DNA of 64,000 nucleotides from Streptomyces graminilatus (GTDB lineage Bacteria; Actinomycetota; Actinomycetes; Streptomycetales; Streptomycetaceae). The notes under the pieces are model-generated. The model was not told where the DNA came from, made no database searches, and saw only the letters and a program-made list of their open reading frames with translations. The stretch lies in contig NZ_LIQQ01000025.1 of NCBI RefSeq assembly GCF_001418565.1, positions 1-64,000 of the forward strand, in the 5' to 3' direction. Positions 8,021 to 16,804 of the stretch are shown here, in pieces. Each line of letters opens with the position of its first letter. Positions within the stretch are counted from its first letter, which is position 1. A program made the position numbers and the translations under genes.

Positions 8021-8902
8021 TTGACTGACCAGCTGCGACTGATGGCCGTGCACGCGCACCCCGACGACGAGTCGAGCAAGGGTGCGGCCACCATGGCGAA
8101 GTACGTGTCCGAGGGGGTGGACGTGCTGGTCGTGACCTGCACGGGCGGGGAGCGCGGCTCCATCCTCAACCCGAAGCTGCAGGGCGACAAGTACATCGAG
8201 GAGCACATCCACGAGGTACGCAAGAAGGAGATGGACGAGGCCCGCGAGATCCTCGGCATCAAGCAGGAGTGGCTGGGCTTCGTCGACTCGGGCCTGCCCG
8301 AGGGCGACCCGCTGCCGCCGCTGCCCGAGGGGTGCTTCGCCCTTGAGGACGCCGACAAGGCGGCGGGGGAGCTGGTGAAGCAGATCCGCGCGTTCCGTCC
8401 GCAGGTGATCACGACCTACGACGAGAACGGCGGGTACCCGCACCCCGACCACATCATGACCCACACCATCTCGATGCTGGCCTTCGAGCGCGCCACGGAC
8501 ACCGAGACGTACCCGGAGTCGGAGTTCGGCCCGGCGTACCAGCCGCAGAAGCTGTACTACAACCAGGGCTTCAACCGGCCGCGCACCGAGGCGCTGCACA
8601 ACGCGCTGCTGGAGCGCGGGATGGAGTCGCCGTACGGGGACTGGCTGAAGCGGTGGGCGGAGTTCGAGCGCACCGAGCGCACGCTGACCACGCATGTTCC
8701 GTGCGCGGAGTTCTTCGAGATCCGCGACAAGGCGCTGCTCGCGCACGCCACGCAGATCGACCCCGACGGAGGCTGGTTCCGGGTGCCGCTGGACCTTCAG
8801 CGGGAGGTCTGGCCGACGGAGGAGTACGAGCTGGCGAAGTCGCTCGTGGACACTTCCCTCCCCGAGGACGACCTCTTTGCGGGCATCCGCGACAATGCTT
8901 GA
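8021..8902 (+). CDS. mca: mycothiol S-conjugate amidase Mca
   Basis: A 293-residue zinc amidase of the PIG-L/LmbE superfamily. It hydrolyses mycothiol S-conjugates to a mercapturic acid and GlcN-Ins for detoxification in the cytoplasm. Zinc ligands fall in H11-A-H-P-D-D-E17 and in H141-P-D-H144. The downstream SEFGPAYQPQKLYYNQGF region is typical of Mca rather than the deacetylase MshB. The start is a TTG at 8021 with a GAGGAT site upstream, since MTDQLRLMAVHAHPDDE aligns with the family N-terminus. Confidence 0.93.
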   Translation: MTDQLRLMAVHAHPDDESSKGAATMAKYVSEGVDVLVVTCTGGERGSILNPKLQGDKYIEEHIHEVRKKEMDEAREILGIKQEWLGFVDSGLPEGDPLPPLPEGCFALEDADKAAGELVKQIRAFRPQVITTYDENGGYPHPDHIMTHTISMLAFERATDTETYPESEFGPAYQPQKLYYNQGFNRPRTEALHNALLERGMESPYGDWLKRWAEFERTERTLTTHVPCAEFFEIRDKALLAHATQIDPDGGWFRVPLDLQREVWPTEEYELAKSLVDTSLPEDDLFAGIRDNA

Positions 8903-8903
8903 C

Positions 8904-9146
8904 ATGAGCGCAAGCGCAAGCCTGGCAATGACGCACCTCGCCTCCTTCTCGGCGGAGGTCGACGAGAACAAGGTGACCCCCGGTGTCCTCGGCTTCATCG
9001 TGTTCGCGGTGATGGCTCTCGCCGTGTGGGCCCTGATGAAGTCCATGAACAAGCAGATGGGCAGGATCCAGTTCAAGGAGGCGCCGGACCCCGCGGAGAC
9101 CTCCGGCGCCCCCGAGGGAGCGGCCAAGGCCTCCACGCAGGAGTGA
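8904..9146 (+). CDS. small membrane protein downstream of mca
   Basis: About 80 residues with one transmembrane helix (VTPGVLGFIVFAVMALAVWALM) followed by a basic, soluble tail. Starts at 8895, 8904 or 8928 are all possible; 8904 (MSASASLAMTHLASF) is taken. It begins within a few bases of the mca stop and is probably cotranscribed with it. This pair recurs in Streptomyces. Function unknown. Confidence 0.75.
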   Translation: MSASASLAMTHLASFSAEVDENKVTPGVLGFIVFAVMALAVWALMKSMNKQMGRIQFKEAPDPAETSGAPEGAAKASTQE

Positions 9147-9182
9147 GGCGCCCACCGGGTGTCCCGCACCCGGCCCGGCGCC
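9147..9182. terminator. hairpin between convergent genes
   Basis: GGCGCC at 9147-9152 pairs with GGCGCC at 9177-9182 and an inner CCGGGTG pairs with CACCCGG around a 5-nt loop. It starts directly after the stop of the small membrane protein gene and ends 9 bp before the stop of the opposing ATPase gene, so it can terminate both. Confidence 0.65.
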
Positions 9183-9191
9183 TCCGGGTCC

Positions 9192-12100
9192 TCACCTCTG
9201 GCCGGCCGCCGGTACCGGTACCCCCATGACCTCCCGGGCGTGCCGGTTCGGGATCATGCCCAGGCGCCACGCCTGCCAGCCCGACTCCAGGGCCACACCG
9301 CGCTCCAGCAGGAGCCGGTAGGCATCGACGAAGTCGTCGAGCTTCTCGTCACGGGACGGATGGCGGCCCCGGGAGAGCTGGGACAGCTCCTCCTGGGCCA
9401 CCGCCGTGCCGATGTCGACACCGCCGGGGGCCGCGTACGGCAGGAGGGTGCAGCGCAGGAAGCGCGCCCAGTCCTCGCCGCGCCGGTCGCCGTACGAGGT
9501 GAACAGGGCGATCGCCTCGTCGCACAGGGACAGCGCCTGCTGGGTGCGGGCGTTGCCCGCGTCGACGATGGCCAGCTCCAGGCAGGTCCAGGCCTCGCCA
9601 TGGGCCACCCCGATGCGCTGGAAGTCGGCGCGGGCGTCCATCAGGAGCTGGCGGGCGAACCCGGAGTTGCGCAGCGAGCCCGTCTGGACGGCCCGCTGGT
9701 CACGGGTGACACGGGCCGAGTGATGGCGGGCGCACGCCAGGCCGTAGACGTCCCGGATGCGGGAGAACATCGTGCGGGAACGTTCCAGCTCGCGGACCGC
9801 CAGATCCAGGTTGCCGGTCTCCTCCAGGGACTGGCCCAGGTAGTAGACCGACCACGCCTCACCGCGCGCGTCCTCGTTGTCCCGGTGGACCGCCGCCGCC
9901 CGGCGCAGCCCGTCCACCGCCGCCGACGCGTCCCCGGCGACCAGCCGGGCCCGCGCCAACTGGGTCAGGGCCCAGGCCTCGCCACGGGTGTCGCGCGTAC
10001 GGCCGTACAGATCGAGGGCCGTACGCAGGTCGGACTCGGCGCGCGGTACGTCGCCCATCCGCAGGCCGAGTTGCCCGAGCTGGAAGTGGGCCCACGCCTC
10101 GCCGTGGATCGACTCGCCCTCGCGATGCAGGACCAGGGAACGGTTCAGCAGGTCCCAGGCCTCGGCGAGACGGGAGCGGTCGCGTTCGACGGCGGCCAGC
10201 GCGTGCATCGTCCAGGCGCGGTCGGTCGCCAGTTCGGGGGCCTGCTGGAGGTCCAGGGCCTCCCGGAGCTTCGCCGCCGCCTCGACCAGGTTGCCCTGGT
10301 GGTGCAGCGTGATGCCGAGCGAGCACAGCGCGCGGGCGGCGCCCGCGTCGTGGTGGGCCTCCATGTACAGCTCGACGACCGAGGTCAGCGTCGTACGAGC
10401 CTTGTCCAGCTCGCCCAACTGCCGGGCCGCGATACCCGTACGCCACTGCACCGAGCGGACCAGCAGCCCCTGGTCCACCGACTCCGCCAGCTCGCTGATC
10501 TCGCCGAGCCGGTAGAGGTCGCCGCGCAGCAGGCAGTAGTCGCACAGCGCGCCCAGCAGGTTCAGCACGGCGGCCTGGTTGACGCCGTCGGCGTGCCGCA
10601 GCGTCGCCGTGATGAAGCTCGACTCGTCGTCCAGCCAGCGCAGCGCCTCGTCGAGGGAGGTGAAGCCGTGCGGGCTGAAGCGGTCCGAGCGGGTCGACAT
10701 GTTGCCGTCGACCAGGCGCAGCACGGAGTCGGCCAGCTCGCCGTAGCTCACGATCAGCCGTTCCTGCGCGGCCGTGCGCTCCGCCGGTTCCTCCTCGTCC
10801 AGGAGACGGGCCTGCGCGAAGGCGCGGACCAGGTCGTGCAGGCGGTAGCGGCTGCCCCGGACGTGGTCGATCAGGCCCGCGCGGGCGAGCGCGTCCAGCT
10901 GACGGGTCGCCTCCGTCCGGTCCGTGGCCAGCAGGGCGGCGGCGGCCGCCGCGCCGAGCGAGGCCCGCCCGGCCAGCGCCAGCCTGCGCAGCAGCCGCCG
11001 GGCGGGCTCCGACTGGTCGGTGTAGCGCAGCCACAGCACCCGCTCCACCGGCTCGACAGGGCCGTACGCGCCGAGGTCGGTGGCCAGCCGGCGCTGACTG
11101 CGCAGACCGAGCGAGGAGCCGGCGACGCGCAGGGCCAGCGGCAGCCCGCCGCACAACTCCGTCACCCGCGCGACGGATTCGGCGTCGTACGGACCCGCCG
11201 GGGCCGACCCCGGCTCCGCTCGTGCGGAAGCGGCCAGCAGTTCCTCGGCGCCCGCCGCGTCCAGGGGCTCGACGGCCAGTTGATGGACCCAGAAGGGCAG
11301 GTCGGCCGGGAGCGCGAGCGGCTCGCGGGCCGTGACGATGACCAGGCTGTCGGAGCGCTCCGGGACCAGGGTGCGGACCTGCTCGGGGTCCTGGGCGTCG
11401 TCCAGGACGATCGTCACCGGCACCCCCGTGAGGTGCTGGTTGTACAGCTCGGTCAACCTTCTGACCTGCTGGTCCGGTGACGAACGCTCCCTGAAGAGCG
11501 ACTGCTCGCGGGAGGCGCCGAGCCGGTTCAGGAGGTACAGCAGGGCGTCACGGGTGGGCAGCGGCGGCTCCTGCGGGCTGTCGCCGCGCAGATCCACCAC
11601 GCACGCGCCCCGGAACTGGTCCCGCAGATCGTGCGCCGCGTGGATGGCGAGCGCGCTGCGGCCACTGCCGGACGCGCCGTGCAGGACGACCAGGGTCGGC
11701 CGGGTCTCGGTGCTCGCGCGGGCCGCGTGCACCCACTGCCGGATGCGGGCCAGTTCCTGCCGCCGGCCCGCGAACGGGTCGTCAGGGTCGGGGAGTTGGG
11801 CGAACGACTGGTCAAGGACGCTGCGCGTGCGGGCGGCAGCGCTCTTGTCGCTGCCGCGCAGCCTCGGCCCCGGTTTCTTCGGCCCGGTGGACGCGCTGAG
11901 CACCCGCTGCTGGTCGAGGAACGGCCGGATACCGCGTACCTCAAGGGCCGTCAGCCAGGTCAGCCGCAGTTGCTCGGGACCGCCGGGCTGGCTCACGGCA
12001 CCGGCCCGGTGATGGGCGGCCGGCAGATGGGAGGCGGTCACCTTCAGTACGGTCGCGGCGGCGCCCACGACGCCCACCGTCAGTGCCGCGCCCACGGCGG

Positions 12101-12413
12101 TGCCGGTGCCGGTGCCGAGCGCCACGTCGGCGACGCCCGCCGCGAGGGCGGCGACGGCCGCCACCAGCAGGGGAGTTCCGGCTCCCTCCCGGGCGTAGCG
12201 CTGCCCGAAGGTGAGCTGCCCGGCCTTCGCGTCGTCGAGCGCCCGCGTGTACGCCGCGTACTCCTCCGCCGCCGACTCCGCCATGGTGTCCAGCGCCCCG
12301 CGCGCCCGGGTGAGCAGCACACTCCCGTCCGTACGCCCCCCGGACCGCCGCACCTCTTCCTCCACGGCCCGGCCCAACAGCCGCTCGGCTTCCGCCCGGT
12401 GGCTGTCCCGCAT
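9192..12413 (-). CDS. membrane-anchored NB-ARC (STAND) ATPase with TPR repeats
   Basis: A protein of about 1073 residues. After an N-terminal helical region, two hydrophobic segments lie at about 80-135 (LLVAAVAALAAGVADVAL and VGAALTVGVVGAAATVL). An NB-ARC nucleotide switch follows: Walker A GASGSGRSAL at about 246, Walker B VLDDAQ at about 334 and GLPLAL at about 421. A winged-helix region and about eight tetratricopeptide repeats (to about 1030) complete it. It resembles the AfsR/NLR class but lacks the SARP DNA-binding domain; the membrane segments take its place. The ATG at 12413 is chosen for its AGGGGG site; the frame runs upstream to 12500. It could be a regulator or an immunity-type sensor. 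Confidence 0.85.
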   Translation of the reverse strand: MRDSHRAEAERLLGRAVEEEVRRSGGRTDGSVLLTRARGALDTMAESAAEEYAAYTRALDDAKAGQLTFGQRYAREGAGTPLLVAAVAALAAGVADVALGTGTGTAVGAALTVGVVGAAATVLKVTASHLPAAHHRAGAVSQPGGPEQLRLTWLTALEVRGIRPFLDQQRVLSASTGPKKPGPRLRGSDKSAAARTRSVLDQSFAQLPDPDDPFAGRRQELARIRQWVHAARASTETRPTLVVLHGASGSGRSALAIHAAHDLRDQFRGACVVDLRGDSPQEPPLPTRDALLYLLNRLGASREQSLFRERSSPDQQVRRLTELYNQHLTGVPVTIVLDDAQDPEQVRTLVPERSDSLVIVTAREPLALPADLPFWVHQLAVEPLDAAGAEELLAASARAEPGSAPAGPYDAESVARVTELCGGLPLALRVAGSSLGLRSQRRLATDLGAYGPVEPVERVLWLRYTDQSEPARRLLRRLALAGRASLGAAAAAALLATDRTEATRQLDALARAGLIDHVRGSRYRLHDLVRAFAQARLLDEEEPAERTAAQERLIVSYGELADSVLRLVDGNMSTRSDRFSPHGFTSLDEALRWLDDESSFITATLRHADGVNQAAVLNLLGALCDYCLLRGDLYRLGEISELAESVDQGLLVRSVQWRTGIAARQLGELDKARTTLTSVVELYMEAHHDAGAARALCSLGITLHHQGNLVEAAAKLREALDLQQAPELATDRAWTMHALAAVERDRSRLAEAWDLLNRSLVLHREGESIHGEAWAHFQLGQLGLRMGDVPRAESDLRTALDLYGRTRDTRGEAWALTQLARARLVAGDASAAVDGLRRAAAVHRDNEDARGEAWSVYYLGQSLEETGNLDLAVRELERSRTMFSRIRDVYGLACARHHSARVTRDQRAVQTGSLRNSGFARQLLMDARADFQRIGVAHGEAWTCLELAIVDAGNARTQQALSLCDEAIALFTSYGDRRGEDWARFLRCTLLPYAAPGGVDIGTAVAQEELSQLSRGRHPSRDEKLDDFVDAYRLLLERGVALESGWQAWRLGMIPNRHAREVMGVPVPAAGQR

Positions 12414-12607
12414 GGTGTCCCCCTCTGGCAGCGATCCTCGATGGTTCCTTGGTCGAGTGTCCTGCGGACGGCGCATTGGTGCGAGGGGGCGTGGAGGCAT
12501 GGGGCCCGATCGCCGGGCTGGTCACGCCGGTTGACACCGTTGATACGGGAGGGAGACGGGCGGCTGTCGTGATCACAGTCACCGAACGGGGAGAAAAGGA
12601 CGGTTGC

Positions 12608-13177
12608 CTACAGGACCCCAAGATCGACCGTGACGGAGAAAGGCGCGGTGGCCTTCACCGTGCCGGTGAACATCTCGCCGTCCCGGTAAGCCTTGGTGGC
12701 GGGATCGAGAACGTAGGTGTAGATGATCGGGACCCCGGTGGCGGCCTGCTCGACCCGCCAGTAGAAGGGAATGCCGGCCTTGGCGTACTGGTCCACCTTC
12801 ACGATCCGGTCAGTGGTCTCCGAACCGGGTGACACGACCTCGACGACCAGGAGTACGTGCTCGGGGCGGGTAGGCGTGAGGTCGATGGTCTCCGCCCGGT
12901 AGACGGTGACATCCGGACGGCGGTTGGTCAGGGGGACGTCCTGCAAGCGCACGTCGAAGTCCGTGTCCGCGTTCCAGTCCGGGCCCGCGGCGGCGTCCAG
13001 GGTATTGGCCAGGACCCGCGCCAGCCGGTTGTGCCGTTTGGAGGCGCTCGGGCTCACGACGACCATCCCGTCCACGATCTCGATGCCGGCGCACTGCTCC
13101 TCGGACCAGGAGTCGTACTGTTCCGCACTGATCTGCGTATGCATCCACGCGGGCGCCACCATCTCGGCGGTCATCAT
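12608..13177 (-). CDS. Uma2 family (DUF820) endonuclease-fold protein
   Basis: A 189-residue protein of the Uma2/DUF820 family, which has a restriction-endonuclease (PD-(D/E)XK) fold. Visible core motifs are RRPDVTVYR (acidic residue), [16 protein letters not shown] (the E-x-V strand) and [14 protein letters not shown] (lysine and tyrosine). The family is expanded in Streptomyces and cyanobacteria and its cellular role is unsettled. It lies 194 bp upstream of the NB-ARC ATPase on the same strand, so cotranscription is possible. Confidence 0.85.
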   Translation of the reverse strand: MMTAEMVAPAWMHTQISAEQYDSWSEEQCAGIEIVDGMVVVSPSASKRHNRLARVLANTLDAAAGPDWNADTDFDVRLQDVPLTNRRPDVTVYRAETIDLTPTRPEHVLLVVEVVSPGSETTDRIVKVDQYAKAGIPFYWRVEQAATGVPIIYTYVLDPATKAYRDGEMFTGTVKATAPFSVTVDLGVL

Positions 13178-13270
13178 GTACCTCCTTCGAGGAGCCTCGA
13201 CAGGTCCGGCGCTGCTGCGCCCAGCCTACTGTTCCGCGGTCGCGTCAGGCGCTGTGAGAGGCTGGGCCGT

Positions 13271-15307
13271 ATGAACCGGTTGGCTGGTGTGACCTCGCCG
13301 TATCTGCTTCAGCATGCTGACAATCCGGTCGATTGGTGGCCGTGGGGGCCCGAGGCGTTCGAGGAAGCGAAACGGCGCGGTGTACCCATTCTGTTGTCCG
13401 TTGGTTACTCTGCGTGTCACTGGTGCCACGTCATGGCTCACGAGTCCTTCGAGGACCAGGTCACCGCCGACTATCTCAACGAGCACTTCGTCAGCGTCAA
13501 GGTCGACCGCGAGGAGCGTCCCGACGTCGACGCCGTCTACATGGAGGCCGTCCAGGCGGCGACCGGACAGGGCGGCTGGCCCATGACGGTGTTCCTCACG
13601 CCCGACGCCGAGCCCTTCTACTTCGGCACCTACTTCCCGCCCACCCCGCGCGGTGGCATGCCTTCCTTCCGGGAGGTGCTGGAGGGGGTCCGCGGCGCCT
13701 GGGCCGACCGGCGGGACGAGGTCGCCGAGGTCGCGCGGAAGATCGTACGGGACCTCGCCGGACGCGAGATCGAGTACGGCGGGTCCGAGGCACCCGGCGA
13801 GCAGGAGCAGGCGCGGGCGCTGCTCGGGCTCACCCGGGAGTACGACGCCCAGCGCGGCGGATTCGGCGGGGCGCCGAAGTTCCCGCCGTCCATGGCCCTG
13901 GAGTTCCTGCTGCGGCACGCCGCCAGGACAGGCGCCGAGGGGGCGCTGCAGATGGCCCAGGACACCTGTGAGCGCATGGCCCGGGGCGGGATCTACGACC
14001 AGCTCGGCGGCGGCTTCGCCCGGTACTCCGTGGACCGGGAGTGGGTCGTGCCCCACTTCGAGAAGATGCTGTACGACAACGCGCTGCTGTGCCGCGTGTA
14101 CGCCCACCTCTGGCGTGCCACCGGTTCCGAGCCGGCCCGGCGTGTGGCCCTGGAGACCGCGGACTTCATGGTGCGTGAACTCCGCACGAACGAAGGGGGT
14201 TTCGCGTCCGCGCTCGATGCCGACAGTGATGACGGGACCGGGACCGGTAAGCACGTCGAGGGTGCCTTCTACGTGTGGACTCCGGCCCAGCTCGCCGAGG
14301 TGCTCGGCGCCGAGGACGCCGAGCTTGCCGCGCACTACTTCGGGGTCACCGTGGAGGGGACCTTCGAGGAGGGTGCCTCGGTTCTTCAACTTCCGCAGCA
14401 CGAGGGTGTGTTCGACGCCGAGAAGGTCGACTCCGTGAAGCGGCGGCTGTTCGACGCCCGGGCCGCGCGGCCCGCTCCCGGGCGGGACGACAAGGTGGTC
14501 GCCGCCTGGAACGGGCTCGCGATCGCCGCGCTCGCCGAGACCGGCGCCTACTTCGAGCGGCCCGACCTCGTGGACGCCGCGCTGGCCGCCGCCGATCTCC
14601 TCGTACGGGTTCATCTGGACGACCGGGCCCACCTCGCCCGGACCAGCAAGGACGGGCAAGTCGGGGCGAACGCGGGGGTGTTGGAGGACTACGCCGATGT
14701 CGCCGAGGGGTTCCTCGCCCTTGCCTCCGTGACGGGGGAGGGGGTGTGGCTGGAGTTCGCCGGGCTGCTGCTCGACCATGTGCTCGCGCGGTTCGCCGAC
14801 GCGGAGTCGGGGGCGTTGTACGACACCGCCAGCGATGCCGAGCGGCTCATCCGGCGGCCTCAGGATCCCACCGACAACGCGGTGCCCTCGGGGTGGACCG
14901 CAGCCGCGGGGGCGTTGCTCTCGTATGCCGCTCAGACCGGGGCCGAGCCTCACCGGGCCGCCGCCGAGCGGGCGTTGGGGGTGGTGAAGTCGCTCGGGCC
15001 GCGTGTGCCGCGGTTCATCGGGTGGGGGCTCGCTGTCGCGGAGGCGTTGCTCGACGGGCCCCGGGAGGTTGCCGTGGTCGGGCCGGCGATCGATGATCCG
15101 GCCACAACTGCCTTGCACCGTACGGCACTTCTGGCCACCGCTCCGGGTGCCGTGGTCGCCGTGGGGACTGCGGACAGTGAGGAGTTGCCGCTGCTCGCCG
15201 GACGGACTCTCGTCGGCGGTGAACCCACCGCTTACGTCTGCCGTAACTTCACCTGTGATGTGCCGACGACCGATCCGGAGCGGCTGCGCCTCTCGTTGGG
15301 TGGATGA
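13271..15307 (+). CDS. thioredoxin domain-containing protein, YyaL/SSP411 (DUF255) family
   Basis: A 678-residue cytoplasmic protein. An N-terminal thioredoxin-like domain carries C49-H-W-C52, then an alpha/alpha-toroid region ([40 protein letters not shown]) similar to N-acylglucosamine 2-epimerases. Length and domain order match the YyaL/spermatogenesis-associated 20 family, whose reaction is not established. The frame is open far upstream, but conservation begins at the ATG at 13271 ([20 protein letters not shown]), which has a GAGAGG site. Confidence 0.9.
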   Translation: MNRLAGVTSPYLLQHADNPVDWWPWGPEAFEEAKRRGVPILLSVGYSACHWCHVMAHESFEDQVTADYLNEHFVSVKVDREERPDVDAVYMEAVQAATGQGGWPMTVFLTPDAEPFYFGTYFPPTPRGGMPSFREVLEGVRGAWADRRDEVAEVARKIVRDLAGREIEYGGSEAPGEQEQARALLGLTREYDAQRGGFGGAPKFPPSMALEFLLRHAARTGAEGALQMAQDTCERMARGGIYDQLGGGFARYSVDREWVVPHFEKMLYDNALLCRVYAHLWRATGSEPARRVALETADFMVRELRTNEGGFASALDADSDDGTGTGKHVEGAFYVWTPAQLAEVLGAEDAELAAHYFGVTVEGTFEEGASVLQLPQHEGVFDAEKVDSVKRRLFDARAARPAPGRDDKVVAAWNGLAIAALAETGAYFERPDLVDAALAAADLLVRVHLDDRAHLARTSKDGQVGANAGVLEDYADVAEGFLALASVTGEGVWLEFAGLLLDHVLARFADAESGALYDTASDAERLIRRPQDPTDNAVPSGWTAAAGALLSYAAQTGAEPHRAAAERALGVVKSLGPRVPRFIGWGLAVAEALLDGPREVAVVGPAIDDPATTALHRTALLATAPGAVVAVGTADSEELPLLAGRTLVGGEPTAYVCRNFTCDVPTTDPERLRLSLGG

Positions 15308-15500
15308 ACCGGGATCCAACGACGGAAAACGACGGGCCGTCAACATCCAACTCCCGTTCGTATGGCCCGATTTGGTCGCATGTTCGGATATACCCGCCTA
15401 GGTGGCGTGCCGTTCTGAAACAATCTTTTTATCTGAACAACCCTCGCGCTTCACACTTCCCCCCTAATGTCCTCTCCGGGGACGCGATAGATGTAACACG

Positions 15501-15512
15501 CTGTCGCGACAG
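15501..15512. promoter_or_regulatory. 12-bp perfect palindrome before the glycan operon
   Basis: CTGTCGCGACAG is perfectly self-complementary and ends 5 bp before the first possible start of the glycosyltransferase gene. The surrounding 15308-15517 gap is unusually A+T rich for this genome (around 15415-15440) and must contain the operon promoter, though no clear -35/-10 pair stands out. Operator or translation-blocking hairpin are both possible. Confidence 0.4.
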
Positions 15513-15517
15513 GGGCT

Positions 15518-16804
15518 TTGGGGATCTGGGGGGATCTGTTGCTTACGTCTGTCTTCATCGCCGCCGTTTCACTGGCCTTGTTCTGGATGGCGGCCTTCAC
15601 CTTGTGGTGGCAGATGCACGCCTGGCGTACGCCGGAAGTGCTCGCCTCCACCCGATTCAGCAGACCGGACGGCGGTGAGGGGCAGTCGTTCTCGCTCCTG
15701 CTGCCGGCCCGGCACGAACAGGCCGTCCTGGATCACACGATCCAGCGGCTCCTCGAGTCGAGCCACACCGACTTCGAGATCATCGTCATCGTCGGACACG
15801 ACGACCCCGAGACCGCGGCGGTGGCCGAGCGGGCCGCCGAACGTGACGCGCGCGTCCGGGTCGTCGTGGACACCCACGAGAAGAAGAACAAGCCGAAGGC
15901 CATGAACACGGCCCTGCCGCACTGCCGTGGCGACATCGTCGGAGTCTTCGACGCCGAGGACCAGGTCCACCCGGAGCTGCTCTCGCACGTCGACCACGCC
16001 TTCCGGACCACGGGAGCGGACGTCGTCCAGGGCGGTGTCCAGCTCATCAACTTCCACTCCAGCTGGTACAGCCTGCGCAACTGCCTGGAGTACTTCTTCT
16101 GGTTCCGCTCGCGGCTCCATCTGCACGCGCAGAAAGGTTTCATCCCGCTCGGCGGCAACACCGTCTTCGTACGGACCGACGTGCTGCGGGACGCGGGCGG
16201 CTGGGACCCCGAGTGCCTCGCCGAGGACTGCGATCTCGGCGTGCGGCTGTCCAGCGTCGGCAAGAAGGTCGTCGTCGCCTACGACTCCGACATGGTGACC
16301 AAGGAGGAGACCCCGGGTTCGCTGATGTCGCTGCTCAAGCAGCGCACCCGCTGGAACCAGGGCTTCCTCCAGGTGTACCGGAAGCGCGACTGGAAGCAAC
16401 TCCCTTCGTTCGGGCAGCGGTTGCTCGCCCGCTACACCCTGATGACGCCGTATCTCCAGGCGGTCACCGGGGTGGTGATCCCGCTCAACGTGGCTGTCGC
16501 GCTCTTCCTCGACGTGCCCGTCGGGGTCGCCTTCATCACCTTCCTGCCTGCCGTCACCGCGCTCGTCACCTTCGTCTTCGAGCTCGTCGGACTGCACGAC
16601 TTCGGCAAGCAGTACGGGCTGCGGGTCAGGCCCGTCCACTATCTCAAGCTCGTCGTGGGCGGCCCCTTCTACCAGCTGCTCCTCGCCGGGGCCGCCGTTC
16701 GCGCCGTCTGGCGTGAGCAACGCGGCAGAAACGACTGGGAGTTGACCAGTCACGTCGGCGCCCACCTCAACTCCAGTGAGTCCCGAGAGGACGTTCACGC
16801 GTGA
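15518..16804 (+). CDS. family 2 (cellulose synthase-like) glycosyltransferase
   Basis: A 428-residue membrane GT2 enzyme. One N-terminal transmembrane helix (about 8-28) precedes a GT-A domain with D145-A-E-D148 (DxD type), the E236-D237 catalytic pair in LAEDCDLG and Q275-R-T-R-W279. Three C-terminal hydrophobic segments follow. D, DxD, ED and QxxRW together are the processive beta-glycan synthase signature, so it may polymerise a sugar at the membrane. The start is TTG at 15518; a TTG at 15539 behind GGGGGGA is equally plausible. It heads a four-gene coupled operon. Confidence 0.88.
   Translation: MGIWGDLLLTSVFIAAVSLALFWMAAFTLWWQMHAWRTPEVLASTRFSRPDGGEGQSFSLLLPARHEQAVLDHTIQRLLESSHTDFEIIVIVGHDDPETAAVAERAAERDARVRVVVDTHEKKNKPKAMNTALPHCRGDIVGVFDAEDQVHPELLSHVDHAFRTTGADVVQGGVQLINFHSSWYSLRNCLEYFFWFRSRLHLHAQKGFIPLGGNTVFVRTDVLRDAGGWDPECLAEDCDLGVRLSSVGKKVVVAYDSDMVTKEETPGSLMSLLKQRTRWNQGFLQVYRKRDWKQLPSFGQRLLARYTLMTPYLQAVTGVVIPLNVAVALFLDVPVGVAFITFLPAVTALVTFVFELVGLHDFGKQYGLRVRPVHYLKLVVGGPFYQLLLAGAAVRAVWREQRGRNDWELTSHVGAHLNSSESREDVHA

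Noticed and set aside
9159-11480. 773-codon open frame on the plus strand
   Set aside because: It is antisense to the NB-ARC/TPR gene; composition (Arg/Gln/Val) is typical of a high-G+C shadow and no domain appears.
13226-15346. 706-codon minus-strand frame
   Set aside because: Shadow of the YyaL-family gene; no recognisable motif.
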